The translations under genes were made by a program, and so were the position numbers. From positions 9,342,501-9,406,500 of the forward strand of contig NC_058196.1 of the NCBI RefSeq assembly GCF_907165205.1: a stretch of 64,000 nt of DNA. Reading direction: 5' to 3'. How positions within the stretch are numbered: the stretch's first letter is position 1; the number at the start of each line of letters is the position of its first letter. Positions 13,201 through 24,640 of the stretch are shown here, in pieces. This DNA comes from Coccinella septempunctata (Eukaryota; Arthropoda; Insecta; Coleoptera; Coccinellidae). A model generated the notes under the pieces. That model worked only from the letters and a program-made list of their open reading frames with translations, was not told where the DNA came from and did no database searches.

Positions 13201-16200
13201 ATGAGATGCACATGTTGAATTTCAGATCGATAGTTCTAATAGGAATGGAGATTTCAGAAGTCGATTCGACAAAATATCATTTCAATTCCTAAGGAACTAT
13301 TGGATCAATTCGAACCAAATCTTGAAACTGCTCAAGTTTTCGTATTGAGATACACATGTTGAATTTCAGTTCGATAGTTCAGATAGAAATTGAGATTTCA
13401 GTGGTCAATTCGGAAAGTTTGATATCAATACCTCGAAAACTGTTGGATCAATTCGAACCAAATCTTGAAACTGCACATAGTTTTCGGATTGAGATGTACA
13501 TGTTGAATTTCAGTTCGATAGTTCAGATAGGAATTGAGATTTCAGTGGTCAATTCGGCAAAGTGTGATATCAATTCCTCGAAAACTATTGGATCGATTCG
13601 AACCAAATCGTGGAACTGCACATAGTTTTCGAAATGAGATGCACATGTTGAATTTCAGATCGATAGTTCTAATAGGAATGGAGATTTCAGAGGTCGATTC
13701 GACAAAATATCATTTCAATTCCTGAGGAACTATTGGATCAATTCGAACCAAATCTTGAAACTGCTCATAGTTTTCGTATTGAGATGCACATGTTGAATTT
13801 CAGTTCGATAGTTCAGATAGAAATTGAGATTTCAGTGGTCAATTCGACAAAGTGTGATATCAATTCCTCGAAAACTGTTGAATCATTTCGAACCAAATCT
13901 TGAAACTGCACATAGTTTTCGGATTGAGATGTACATGTTGAATTTCAGTTCGATAGTTCAGATAGGAATTGAGATTTCAGTGGTCAATTCGGCAAAGTGG
14001 GATATCAATTCCTCGAAAACTGTTGGATCAATTCGAACCAAATCTTGAAACTGCACATAGTTTGCGAATTGAGATGCACATGTTGAATTTCAGTTCGATA
14101 GCGCAGAAAGGAATTGAGATTTCAGTGGTCTATTCGGCAAAGTGTGATATCAATTCCTCAAAAACTGTTGAACCAATTCGACCCAAATCTTGAAACTGCA
14201 CATAGTTTTCGAATTGAGATGCACATGTTGAATTTCAGATCGATAGTTCTGATAGGAATGAAGATTTCAGTAGTCGATTCGGCAAAATATCATTTCAATC
14301 CCCAAGGAACTATTGGATCGATTCGAACCAAATTTTGAATCTGCACATAGTTTGCGAATTGAGATGCACATGTTGAATTTCAGTTCGATAGTTCAGATAG
14401 GAATTGAGATTTCAGTGGTCAATTCGGCAAAGTGTGATATCAATTCCTCGAAAACTGTTGGATCAATTCGAACCAAATCTTGAAACTGCACGTAGTTTTC
14501 GAATTGAGATGCACATGTTGAATTTCCGATCGATAGTTCTGATAGGAATGAAGATTTCAGTAGTCGATTCGGCAAAATATCATTTCAATCCCTAAGGAAC
14601 TATTGGATCGATTCGAACCAAATCGTGAAACTGCACATTGTTTTCGAAATGAGATGCACATGTTGAATTTCAGTTCGATAGTTCAGATAGGAATTGAGAT
14701 TTCAGTGGTCGAATCGACAAAATATCATTTCAATTCCTAAGGAACTATTGGATCAATTCGACCCAAATCCCGAAACTGTACACAGTTTTTGATTTGAGAT
14801 GCACATGTTGAATTTTAGTTCGATAGTTCAGATAGGAATTGTGATTTCAGTGGTCAATTCGGCGAAGTGTCATATCAATTCCTCGAAAGCTGTTGGATCA
14901 ATTCGAACCAAATCTTGAAACTGCACGTAGTTTTCGACTTGAGATGCACATTTTGAATTTCAGTTCGATAGTTCAGATAGGAATTGAGATTTCAGTGGTC
15001 AATTCGGCAAAGTGTGATATCAATTCCTCGAAAACTGTTGGATCAATTCGAACCAAATCTTGAAACTGCACATAGTTTTGGAAATGAGATGCACATGTTG
15101 AATTTCAGATCGATAGTTCTAATAGGAATGGAGATTTCAGAAGTCGATTCGGCAAAATATCATTTCATTTCCTAAGGAACTATTGGATCGATTCGTACCA
15201 AATCTTGAAACTGCACATAGTTTTCGAATTGAGATGCACATGTTGAATTTCAGTTCGATAGTTCAGATAGGAATTGAGATTTCAGTGGTCGAATCGACAA
15301 AATATCATTTCAATTCCTAAGGAACTATTGGATCAATTCGACCCAAATCCCGAAACTGTACACAGTTTTTGATTTGAGATGCACATGTTGAATTTTAGTT
15401 CGATAATTCAGATAGGAATTGTGATTTCAGCGGTCAATTCGGCGAAGTGTCATATCAATTCCTAAAAAACTGTTGGATCAATTCGAACCAAATCTTGAAA
15501 CTGCACATAGTTTTCGAATTGAGATGCACATGTTGAATTTCAGATCGATAGTTCAGATAGGAATTGAGATTTCAGTGGTCGAATCGACAAAATATCATTT
15601 CAATTCCTAAGGAACTATTGGATCAATTCGACCCAAATCCCGAAACTGTACACAGTTTTTGATTTGAGATGCACATGTTGAATTTCAGTTCGATAGTTCA
15701 GATAGGAATTGAGATTTCAGTGGTCAATTCGGCAAAGTGTGATATCAATTCCTCGAAAACTGTTAAATCAATTCGAACCAAATCTTGAAACTGCACATAA
15801 TTTTCGAATTGAGATGCACATGTTGAATTTCAGTTCGATAGTGCAGATAGGAATTGAGATTTCAGTGGTCTATTCGGCAAAGTGTGATATCAATTCCTCA
15901 AAAACTGTTGAACCAATTCGACCCAAATCGTGACGAAACTGCACATAGTTTTCGAATTGAGATGCACATGTTGAATTTCAGATCGATAGTTCTGATAGGA
16001 ATGAAGATTTCAGTAGTCGATTCGGCAAAATATCATTTCAATTCCTAAGAAACTATTGGATCGATTCGAACCAAATCTTGAAACTGCACATAGTTTTCGA
16101 ATTGAGATGCACATGTTGAATTCCAGTTCGATAGTTCAGATAGGAATTGAGATTCTAGTGGTCTATACGGCAAATTGTGATATCAATTCCTCGAAAACTG

Positions 16201-18108
16201 TTGGATCATTTCGAACCAAATCTTGAAACTGCACGTAGTTTTCGAATTGAGATGCACCTGTTGAATTTCAGTTCGATAGTGCAGATAGGAATTGAGATTT
16301 CAGTGGTCTATTCAGAAAAGTGTGATATCAATTCCTCGAAAACTGTTGTATCAATTCGAACCAAATCTTGAAACTGCACATAGTTTTGGAAATGAGATGC
16401 ACATGTTGAATTTCAGATCGATAGTTCTAATAGGAATGGAGATTTCAGAAGTCTATTCGACAAAATATCATTTCAATTCCTAAGGAACTATTGGATCAAA
16501 TCGAACCAAATCTTGAAACTGCACATAATTTTCGGATTCAGATGCACTTGTTGAATTTCAGTTCGATAGTTCAGATAGGAATTGAGATTTCAGTGGTCGA
16601 ATCGACAAAATATCATTTCAATTCCTAATGAACTATTGGATCAATTCGACCCAAATCCCGAAACTGCACGTAGTTTTCGAATTGAGATGCACATTTTGAA
16701 TTTCAGTTCGATAGTTCCGATAGGCATTGAGATTTCAGTGGTCAATTCGGCAAAGTGTGATATCAATTCCTCGAAAACTGTTGGATCAATTCGAACCAAT
16801 TCTTGAAACTGCACATAGTTTTCGAATTGAGATGCACATGTTGAATTTCAGTTCGATAGTGCAGAAAGGAATTGAGATTTCAGTGGTCTATTCGGCAAAG
16901 TGTGATATCAATTCCTCAAAAACTGTTGAACCAATTCGACCCAAATCTTGAAACTGCACATAGTTTTCGAATTGAGATGCACATGTTGAATTTCAGATCG
17001 ATAGTTCTGATAGGAATGAAGATTTCAGTAGTCGATTCGGCAAAATATCATTTCAATCCCCAAGGAACTATTGGATCGATTCGAACCAAATCTTGAAACT
17101 GAACATAGTTTTCGAATTGAGATGCACATGTTGAATTTCAGGTCGATAGTTCAGATAGGAATTGAGATTCCAGTGGTCAATTCGGCAAAGTGTGATATCA
17201 ATTCCTCGAAAACTGTTGGTTCAATTCGACCCAAATCTTGAAACTGCACATAGTTTTCGAATTGAGATGCACATGTTGAATTTCAGATCGATAGTTCTGA
17301 TAGGAATGAAGATTTCAGCAGTCGATTCGGCAAAATATCATTTCAATTCCGAAGGAACTATTCTATCGATTCGAACCAAATCTCGAAACTGCACATAGTT
17401 TTCGAATTGAGATACATATGTTGAATTTCAGTTCGATAGTTCAGATAGGAATTGAGATTTCAGTGGTCAATTCGGCAAAGTGTGATATCAATTCCTCGAA
17501 AACTGTTGGATCAATTCGAACCAAATCTTGAAACTGCACATAGTTTTCGAATTGAGATGCACATGTTGAATTTCAGTTCGATAGTGCAGATAGGAATTGA
17601 GATTCTAGTGGTCTATTCGGCAAATTGTGATATCAATTCCTCGAAAACTGTTGGATCAATTCGAACCAAATCTTGAAACTGAACATAGTTTTCGAAATGA
17701 GATGCATATGTTGAATTTCAGTTCGATAGTTCTGATAGGAATTGAGATTTCAGTGGTCTATTCGGCAAAGTGTGATATCAATTCCTCAAAAACTCTTGAA
17801 CCAATTCGACCCAAATCGTGAAACTGCACATAGTTTTCGAAATGAGATGCACATGTTGAATTTCAGATCGATAGTTCTAAATGGAATGGAGATTTCAGAA
17901 GTCGAGTCGACAAAATATCATTTCAATTACTAAAGAACTTTAGGATCAATTCGAACCAAATCTTGAAACTGCTCATAGTTTTCGGATTGAGATGCACATG
18001 TTGAATTTCAGGTCGATAGTTCAGATAGGAATTGAGATTCCAGTGGTCAATTCGGCAAAGTGTGATATCAATTCCTCGAAAACTGTTGGATCAATTTCGA
18101 AAACTATC
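10248..18108 (+). repeat. 145-bp satellite, plus orientation (about 54 monomers)
   Basis: The array continues head to head with the previous block. Both monomer types and their hybrids are present. 14700-15660 contains a sub-block with a distinctive variant (ACCCAAATCCCGAAACTG and CACAGTTTTTGATTTG) repeated three times. The array ends in TTTCGAAAACTATCTA, abutting the foldback element that starts at 18111. No genes are embedded in it. Confidence 0.96.
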
Positions 18109-18595
18109 TACAGGCATTGTCGCAAATTTCACGAAAGAAAACAAATAATCTCATACACTGCTCAAAAATTGGCGAAAATCAGTTATATTCAGTTGTACAG
18201 AAGCCTTATAATGGAGATTCCATGCATTCAGTTCATCTGAAGTTTTTTCTCTACGATGAAACAAAACACTAATCTGAAATGAGAATAACTGGCCAAAAGT
18301 CTATAAAAGTAGAATTTTAACGCAAAAAACACACCCTGCCATTGTATTCCAATAATAATTATATCATTCCACTCAAATAAGTTATTCGAAAACATTTTTC
18401 CTTCCATCTGGAATGATTAAATACAATAATCCTCGTACAATAATCAAAAAGCTTAACAATTGGCCAAAATCTGTTATATGGAATGGGAAAGGAGCCTAAT
18501 TATAAAAATTTCAAGCATTATAACGTTTAATTCTGTTTATTTTGAACAAAAACCTACAGGGTCCCTCTCTCTACGATAATAGTGTTACTGTTGAC

Positions 18596-19089
18596 AGACC
18601 GTGAAAAAATTGATGCAAATTTTTAAGGTTTATTCAATTATTATTGAAATTAAAGGATATATCATAGGATATATTTACTACATTTCTCTCTGTACGATGG
18701 CACTTCGAAGCTCACATCACAATTGAATTTTTTCCCATAATCGGAAAGTTAGGTTAATATTGAATTTCCAGATATGAAAAACAGTTCTCGGACGTGAATC
18801 TGTATCAAAATCGGATGTATTAACAGATTGTTTATTTTGTCACTAATAATACTTATTTTTCAGGCACATATAAATTCATTATATCAAGAAATGTATGAAA
18901 TTCATAAATGTCAAATATCATCTATCGGAAAGTCTCAATTTAAATAAAAAAAGCTTCTTCAGGGGTGAGCTTCTAAGCAATTGGTTCAGAAGAGTTTCTA
19001 TTTGAAGTATATGATCCATGAGTCAAGGTTACAGAATGTACTTCAGATTAAATTACATGCAAACTCACAGAATGAGAAACATCCTTGAT
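18596..19089. other. Inner part of the foldback element, no gene
   Basis: AT-rich, non-coding. Near 18953-19020 it shares a direct, not inverted, similarity with 22905-22975 (TTCTTCAGRGTRAGYTTC and the GTTCAGRAGAGTTT stretch), in keeping with the modular repeats of the element. Nothing else was recognised. Confidence 0.5.
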
Positions 19090-22000
19090 CTTGGTGGTGG
19101 GGGTGTAAGGGGAAAGGATGCGTTTTATAGCCTCTCCTCTCAAATGCCAACCTCACCTACTCGCGGTGCACCCTGTTCTTACGAACGAGGCTCTGGCGAC
19201 CTACCATGAGCGGTATAACTCTGTTTCCCACAATTACGTAGCCTAAACATTGGCTCGAGCAGGAAATGGCTCACTGCGTTGCTCAAGTTACGTCTCAGAC
19301 CTTGTCGTCTCAGGATACCTGTGCCACAAGATAATCTAGTCGTAGCCGCAACCAAAGTTGCACTGACAACGTTACCAGTGCAGCTTTTGAACACCTTCTA
19401 ACGCAGCTCCTACAAAAAGATGGATCAGTCGAACAGGACAAAATTCGTATCCGGAGGTAAAATACCCTCCCATTCGGATCTCCGGGGGAGGGTGCCTGAG
19501 CGAGTGAATCATCGAACAAACACCAATGAAAAGCACATAGCTTTTGCAGCATGGAACGTCAGAACCTTGCTAGACAACCCCAAGGCCGACCGACCAGAGA
19601 GGCGTACTGCCCTAATCGATAAGGAACTGCAACGAACATCCATTGCAATAGTTGCTTTAAGCGAAACACGCTTTTCGGACGAAGGTAGCTTGGTAGAACA
19701 AGCGTATACTTTTTTCTGGAAAGGCTTGCCGGAAGGCGAAATCAGACAACATGGCGTAGGCTTTGCCATTAGAAACGACCTGGCCGCCAAACTTACCGAA
19801 AATCCAGTTGGTATCTCAGAACGTTTAATGACCCTACGTTTTCCTGCAGCGAATAACACGTTTGTGAACATCATTGCAGTATACGCACCCACTTTGAACT
19901 CCTCTGACATCTTAAAGGACACTTTTTACGAAACACTCGTTGCTACATTAAGTAAAATCCCAAAACGGGAACGAATTATTCTCCTTGGAGACTTCAACGC
20001 TAGAGTGGGCAGAGGTCAAGACTCAGAACTATGGCCGGGAATAATAGGGAAACACGGCACAGACAGCATCAATTCGAATGGAGAACGTCTGCTGGCTCTT
20101 TGTGCAGAACACAATCTGTGTATAACGAACACCTATTTTATTACGAGACCCAATTCAAGGGGGACCTGGCGCCACCCGCGCTCAGGGCATTGGCATACCC
20201 TCGACTATGTGATCGTGAGGAGGAAAGATCTGAAAGAGGTGTTGGTCACTAAACCCAGAGCAGATCTGGAGTGCTGGACTGATCATAGGCTGGTAATCTC
20301 GAGAATGAAAATCTCAATGCGCCCAAAATACCAACGCAAGCCGAAGTATCTAAGAGAGCGCCTTCAAATATCCAAACTACAAAACCCTTCTACAAAGGAC
20401 AGATTCACAGCTGCCGTCAAAGATAGCCTAACAACACCGGATTATAACGACGACATTGAGACTCATTGGCTCCGTTTCAAGTCATCCCTTACAAATACAG
20501 CGAAAGAAATACTGGGCACAGAACGCTCCCGAAAATCCCCAGACTGGTTTGCCGACAGCGAAACTCATATCGCACCCCTTTTGGACGCAAAACACAAAGC
20601 GATGAAAACCGCAATTAACAAGCCTGGCGATGTTGCAGCCCAAATAGGTTTCATAAACATAAAACGCGAGGTCCGTCAAGAAATAAGAAAAATCAAGGAC
20701 AGCTGGTGGAAAGAAAAAGCTAGGGAAATACAAGCTTACGCCGATAACCATGACTACAGGCGTTTTTTCGAAGCTATTAAAACTGTTTACGGTCCAAGCA
20801 GAAAAGCTAGCTTTCCTATAAGAGATGCTCATGGAGCTATTCTAACTGATGATAGAAAAATTCTCGAAAGATGGAAGGAGCATTACTCACAGGTCTTGAA
20901 TCAAAATAACGACTCGGATTTATCCATTTTGGACCTGCTTCCCACGTATAGTCCGATGACATCGCTTGATGACGAAATTTCAATGTCGGAAATCATAAGC
21001 ACGATTAAAAATATGAAAAATGATAAGTCACCTGGTCTAGACATCATTCCGGCGGAGATATTCAAAGCCTTGGATGAGGACATTGTCAATAGTCTCCTAA
21101 TACTATTCCGCAAGATCTGGGAACAGGGAGATGTACCACAAGACTTCAGGGACGCTTTAGTTATCAACCTCTATAAGAACAAAGGCGATACGTCGAATTG
21201 GAACAATTACAGGGGCATATCGTTGCTTAATGTGGCCGGTAAAGTTCTCTCGAAGATTATGGCTAATCGTCTGGTTCCACTCTTAGAGAAGCTTTTACCT
21301 GAATCCCAGTGCGGCTTTCGACCAAATCGAGGTACGGTGGACCTAATTTTTACACTGCGACAGCTACAAGAAAAGGCCCGTGAACAACAATCAAGGATTT
21401 ATACAGCCTTCATCGATTTAAGCAAGGCATTCGACTCGGTGAATCGGAGAGCGCTCTGGAAAATCATTGCACGTCTAGGAGTACCCGAAAAATTCCTGGC
21501 AGTGTGTAAAAGCCTTCATACCAACAACACCGCTAGAATACAGCATAATGGCTCTACAACCGACCATTTCTCAACCAACTCTGGAATAAAACAAGGCTGC
21601 GTATTAGCGCCTTTACTGTTCAATATTTTCGCCATAGCTGTATCGATAATTGCTGACATGAGCATGCCCGTAAGAGGTGTTGGGATAAGATTCAGATTTG
21701 ATGGAGGCCTGTTTAACCTGAAGCGCCTCAGAGCAAAAACCCGTACCAAGTTTATCACGGAACTTCAATATGCAGACGACTGTTCACTCATCGCTAGCAG
21801 CTCAGAGGATCTACAGATAATGATGGACACCTATAAACATATATACGAAGCTTTAGGCCTTAGACTCAATATTGACAAGACCAAAATCCTGGTAAGTCCG
21901 CCAGAAAGCCTTCAAACAGATATCAGCCTGGACAATGAAACTCTAGAACAGGTCGAGCACTTCAAATACTTGGGAAGCTTCATAAATACTAGGGCTAACC

Positions 22001-22765
22001 TTGACACGGAAATACACAACCGTATCAATTCGGCATCACGGGCATTCTGGAAGCTGAAGAACGGAGTGTTCCAAAATCACGACCTCAATCTGAAGACCAA
22101 GACAGCTGTTTACAGAGCAGTGGTCCTCCCAACGCTTCTTTACGGAAGCGAAAGCTGGACTCCCTACAGGCGACATATCAAACAGCTTGAACAGACGCAG
22201 CAACGTCATCTAAGACAGATAATGCACATCAGATGGTTCCACAAAGTTTCGAATGCAGAAGTCTTGCAGCGCGCGAGTTGTACAACAATTGAGACTCAAG
22301 TAACGAGGGCCCGACTCAGATGGAGCGGCCACATTCTGAGGATGCAAGACACAAGACTCCCCAAAAAAGCTCTATACGGCGAACTCACTGAGGGAGCCCG
22401 GAAACCAGGAGGCCAATATAAGCGGTTTAAGGATACACTACATCAATCCCTAAAATCAGTTAATGCTAATCATAACTGGGAACAACTAGCGTTAGACAGG
22501 TCACAGTGGAGGTCTTTGGTCCACAGTTATAATGGAGAATCGAGAAGGATACAGCGGCGGCCAGATCTGGTTGGAGACTATCCATGCCCTGAGTGTGGAA
22601 GGATCTGCAGGTCACGGTTGGGTCTCTTTAGTCACAGGAGGGCACACAGTCGCAACTAGCACTAAGAAGTTACAAGTCTGTTCGAATATATATTTTTTTT
22701 TTTTTTTCTTCTTCTTTTTGTAGATTTATTCCCGGTAACGGGATACAGCAATGAATGAATGAATG
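19090..22765 (+). mobile_element. Non-LTR retrotransposon (LINE), apparently full length
   Basis: A single-ORF LINE with about 330 bp of GC-richer 5' leader, an intact polyprotein, a short 3' UTR with a T-rich tract, and a 3' hairpin CCCG-GTAA-CGGG (22731-22742). It ends in short tandem repeats (ATGAATGAATGAATG, 22751-22765). The hairpin-plus-microsatellite tail is typical of RTE, CR1 and L2-type LINEs rather than poly(A)-tailed ones. The exact 5' end and a target duplication could not be fixed. The element sits inside the foldback element, so it is a later insertion. Confidence 0.85.
19420..22659 (+). CDS. LINE polyprotein: AP-endonuclease and reverse transcriptase, 1079 aa
   Basis: An uninterrupted ORF. 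N-terminal apurinic-type endonuclease, about residues 42-305: WNVR near 45, SETR near 81, GDFNARVG, a HTLDY segment and WTDHRLV. The reverse transcriptase spans about 520-830. It has YRGISLLNVAGKVLSK, the motif A aspartates in FIDLSKAFDSVNR, GIKQGCVLAPLLFN, and catalytic YADD near 783-786. The C-terminal part has the WSGHILRM block common in such LINEs and a classic C2H2 finger (C-x2-C-x12-H-x3-H) near 1055-1075. It would nick target DNA and copy its own RNA at the break. There is no separate ORF1. ATG 19420 is the first in frame; RTE-like and L2-like clades are both possible. Confidence 0.93.
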   Translation: MDQSNRTKFVSGGKIPSHSDLRGRVPERVNHRTNTNEKHIAFAAWNVRTLLDNPKADRPERRTALIDKELQRTSIAIVALSETRFSDEGSLVEQAYTFFWKGLPEGEIRQHGVGFAIRNDLAAKLTENPVGISERLMTLRFPAANNTFVNIIAVYAPTLNSSDILKDTFYETLVATLSKIPKRERIILLGDFNARVGRGQDSELWPGIIGKHGTDSINSNGERLLALCAEHNLCITNTYFITRPNSRGTWRHPRSGHWHTLDYVIVRRKDLKEVLVTKPRADLECWTDHRLVISRMKISMRPKYQRKPKYLRERLQISKLQNPSTKDRFTAAVKDSLTTPDYNDDIETHWLRFKSSLTNTAKEILGTERSRKSPDWFADSETHIAPLLDAKHKAMKTAINKPGDVAAQIGFINIKREVRQEIRKIKDSWWKEKAREIQAYADNHDYRRFFEAIKTVYGPSRKASFPIRDAHGAILTDDRKILERWKEHYSQVLNQNNDSDLSILDLLPTYSPMTSLDDEISMSEIISTIKNMKNDKSPGLDIIPAEIFKALDEDIVNSLLILFRKIWEQGDVPQDFRDALVINLYKNKGDTSNWNNYRGISLLNVAGKVLSKIMANRLVPLLEKLLPESQCGFRPNRGTVDLIFTLRQLQEKAREQQSRIYTAFIDLSKAFDSVNRRALWKIIARLGVPEKFLAVCKSLHTNNTARIQHNGSTTDHFSTNSGIKQGCVLAPLLFNIFAIAVSIIADMSMPVRGVGIRFRFDGGLFNLKRLRAKTRTKFITELQYADDCSLIASSSEDLQIMMDTYKHIYEALGLRLNIDKTKILVSPPESLQTDISLDNETLEQVEHFKYLGSFINTRANLDTEIHNRINSASRAFWKLKNGVFQNHDLNLKTKTAVYRAVVLPTLLYGSESWTPYRRHIKQLEQTQQRHLRQIMHIRWFHKVSNAEVLQRASCTTIETQVTRARLRWSGHILRMQDTRLPKKALYGELTEGARKPGGQYKRFKDTLHQSLKSVNANHNWEQLALDRSQWRSLVHSYNGESRRIQRRPDLVGDYPCPECGRICRSRLGLFSHRRAHSRN

Positions 22766-23204
22766 GTGTATGAACATAAGAATTTCTAGATAACAAACGG
22801 TTCTTGGGGGTGAGTCTGCACAGTAAATCGACCAGGAGATTCTATATTTTATAATTGAAATTTATTTTCAGGCTTCAGGCTTCAGACGGTGTTATTTGGT
22901 AAAAAAAAAATGTTCTTCAGAGTAAGTTTCTTGAGCAGTTCGTTCAGGAGAGTTTTTATGTGAAGCAAATGATCTATTTCGATTGTTTTCAACTGACCAC
23001 AGCAGATTTCTGACAACTTTCAAGCAATTGGGTAGTGTACGGAGATGATTTTCTTAGGCTTGATTTATGGAAAAATATGTTTTGAGATAAGTTATTCAGT
23101 TGGAGTGATATAATGATTATTGAAACACAATCTATGAGTGAGTTTTTGCGTTAAAATTCTATATTTATAGACATTTGTCAAGTTCTACCATTTAGGGTAA
23201 GATT
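22766..23204. other. Inner right part of the foldback element, no gene
   Basis: AT-rich sequence made of further degenerate copies of the ~315-bp module. For example, the AGTTATTCAGTTGGAGTGATAT stretch near 23090 recurs near 23405. No coding potential recognised. Confidence 0.5.
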
Positions 23205-23707
23205 TTTGCTATTATCGTAGAGAGAGGGACCGTGTAGGTTTTTGTTCAAAATAAACAGAATTAAACGTTATAATGCTTGAAATTTTTATAATTAGGCTTC
23301 TTTCCCATTCCATATAACAGATTTTGGCCAATTTTTAAGCTTTTTGATTATTGTACGAGGATTATTGTATTTAATCATTCCAGATGGAAGGAAAAATGTT
23401 TTCGACTAACTTATTGGAGTGGAATGATATAATGATTATTGGAATACAATGGCAGGGTGTGTTTTTTGCGTTAAAATTCTACTTTTATAGACTTTTGTCC
23501 AGTTATTCTCATTTCAGGTTAGTTTTTTGTTTCATCGTAGAGAAAGAACTTCAGATGAACTGAATGCATGGAATCTCCATTATAAGGCTTCTGTACAACT
23601 GAATATAACTGATTTTTGCCAATTTTTGAGCAGTGTATGAGATTATTTGTTTTCTTTCGTGAAATTTGCGACAATGCCTGTATATATCGAACGCTGTGAG
23701 TTATGTG

Positions 23708-23830
23708 TGATACGCCATATTCGCGTATCAGTAAGTGCAAGGGCCGTAGGCCCGAGTTAAGGGCGGAAGGCAAATCGCGAGGGCCGAAGGCCCGAGCTAC
23801 GGACAAAAGGCGAATCTGTTCATGAAGGCG
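23708..23830. repeat. GC-rich short hairpin repeats
   Basis: A hairpin TGATACGC/GCGTATCA (23708-23730) is followed by two 40-bp repeats beginning GGGCCGTAGGCCC (23741-23753) and GGGCCGAAGGCCC (23781-23793). Each is a 5-bp stem with a 3-nt loop. Shorter echoes of the AAGGCGAATC tail continue to 23835, and AAAGGTAGATCTAT repeats follow to 23930. The composition is sharply GC-richer than its AT-rich surroundings. Confidence 0.7.
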
Positions 23831-23953
23831 AATCTACCTACAAGGTGGATCTCCTGGATATACTGATCTGCCAAAAAAGGTTGATCTATTCATCTATCAC
23901 TAAAGGTAGATCTATCAATAAAGGTAGATCTATGGGCTTACTAGTCTAGTAAC

Positions 23954-24640
23954 AAATCTCGCAATTTCATCGACCTAGATGTTCGGTCTTGACGAATTAT
24001 TAACTGACTCCATCTTTTTGGGAATTTTTCGAAGGTCAGATTTCGAGATGCTTAACTCCCATAAAAATCATCGTAGATCAACAAGTAATACATACTTCAA
24101 AAAAGCAGCTCTCATAGTTATAAATCTCGAAATTTCATCGACATAGGTGCAACCGTTTGGTCTTGACGAATTTTTAAGTGATCCCATATTTTTTGGAAAT
24201 TTTCGAAATCAACTTTTGACACGCTTATCTCCTAGAAAAATCGCAGATCCGAATATTATACATATTCTAAAAAAGCAACTCTTCTAGTGACAAATCTCGA
24301 AATTTCATCGACGTAGATGCAACCGTTTGGTCTTGACGAATTTTTGAGTGACCCCATCTTTTTGGGAATTTTTCTAAGGTCAGCTTTCGAGATGCTTAAC
24401 TCCCAGAAAAATCATCGCAGATCTACAAGTAATAAATACTTCAAAAAAGCAGCTCTCATAGTTATAAATCTCGAAATTTCATCGACGTAGTTGCAACCGT
24501 TTGGTCTTGACGAATTTTTAAGTGACGCCATCTTTTTTAGAAATTTTTCTAAATCAACTTTTGACACGCGTATCCCTCAAAAAAATCATCGTAGAGTTGA
24601 AAGTGGTACATATTCTAAAAGAGCAACTCCTTTAGAACAA
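23954..24640. repeat. About 170-bp degenerate tandem array (4 units)
   Basis: Units start at AAATCTCGMAATTTCATCGAC at 23954, 24122, 24292 and 24466 (spacings 168, 170, 174). They contain GTTTGGTCTTGACGAATT, CCATCTTTTTGGGAA and AAAAAAGCAACTC blocks. Units 1 and 3 resemble each other more (GAGATGCTTAACTCC), as do 2 and 4 (TTTTGACACGC), suggesting a two-unit higher-order repeat. Non-coding. Confidence 0.85.

Larger units (their letters stand above)
18111..23680. mobile_element. Foldback-type DNA element with long inverted arms, carrying a LINE
   Basis: The ends are CAGGCATTGTCGC and its reverse complement GCGACAATGCCTG, each flanked by TA, consistent with a TA target duplication. Arms 18111-18595 and 23205-23680 are inverted copies, for example around CATGCATTCAGTTCATCTGAA and the Tn-like TTTGCGTTAAAATTCTA blocks. 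Each arm is made of degenerate modules of about 312-316 bp that also repeat directly: 23097 aligns with 23409, and 23208 with 23524. No transposase is visible, and the interior is occupied by a LINE. The superfamily is not assigned; a non-autonomous Tc1/mariner-like or foldback element is the best guess. Confidence 0.65.

Noticed and set aside
1..18108. Dozens of 60-80 codon open frames with near-identical proteins (MRFQWSIRQS-type)
   Set aside because: They recur every 145 bp in shifting frames on the satellite and overlap each other. The monomer length is not a multiple of three, so no continuous protein is possible.
19179..19922. Minus-strand frames across the LINE 5' end
   Set aside because: Shadow frames of the intact plus-strand polyprotein.
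22766..22790. GTGTATGAACATAAG as a LINE target duplication matching GTATATGATCCATGAG at about 19004
   Set aside because: Only partly similar, and the same words belong to the repeated module of the surrounding foldback element.
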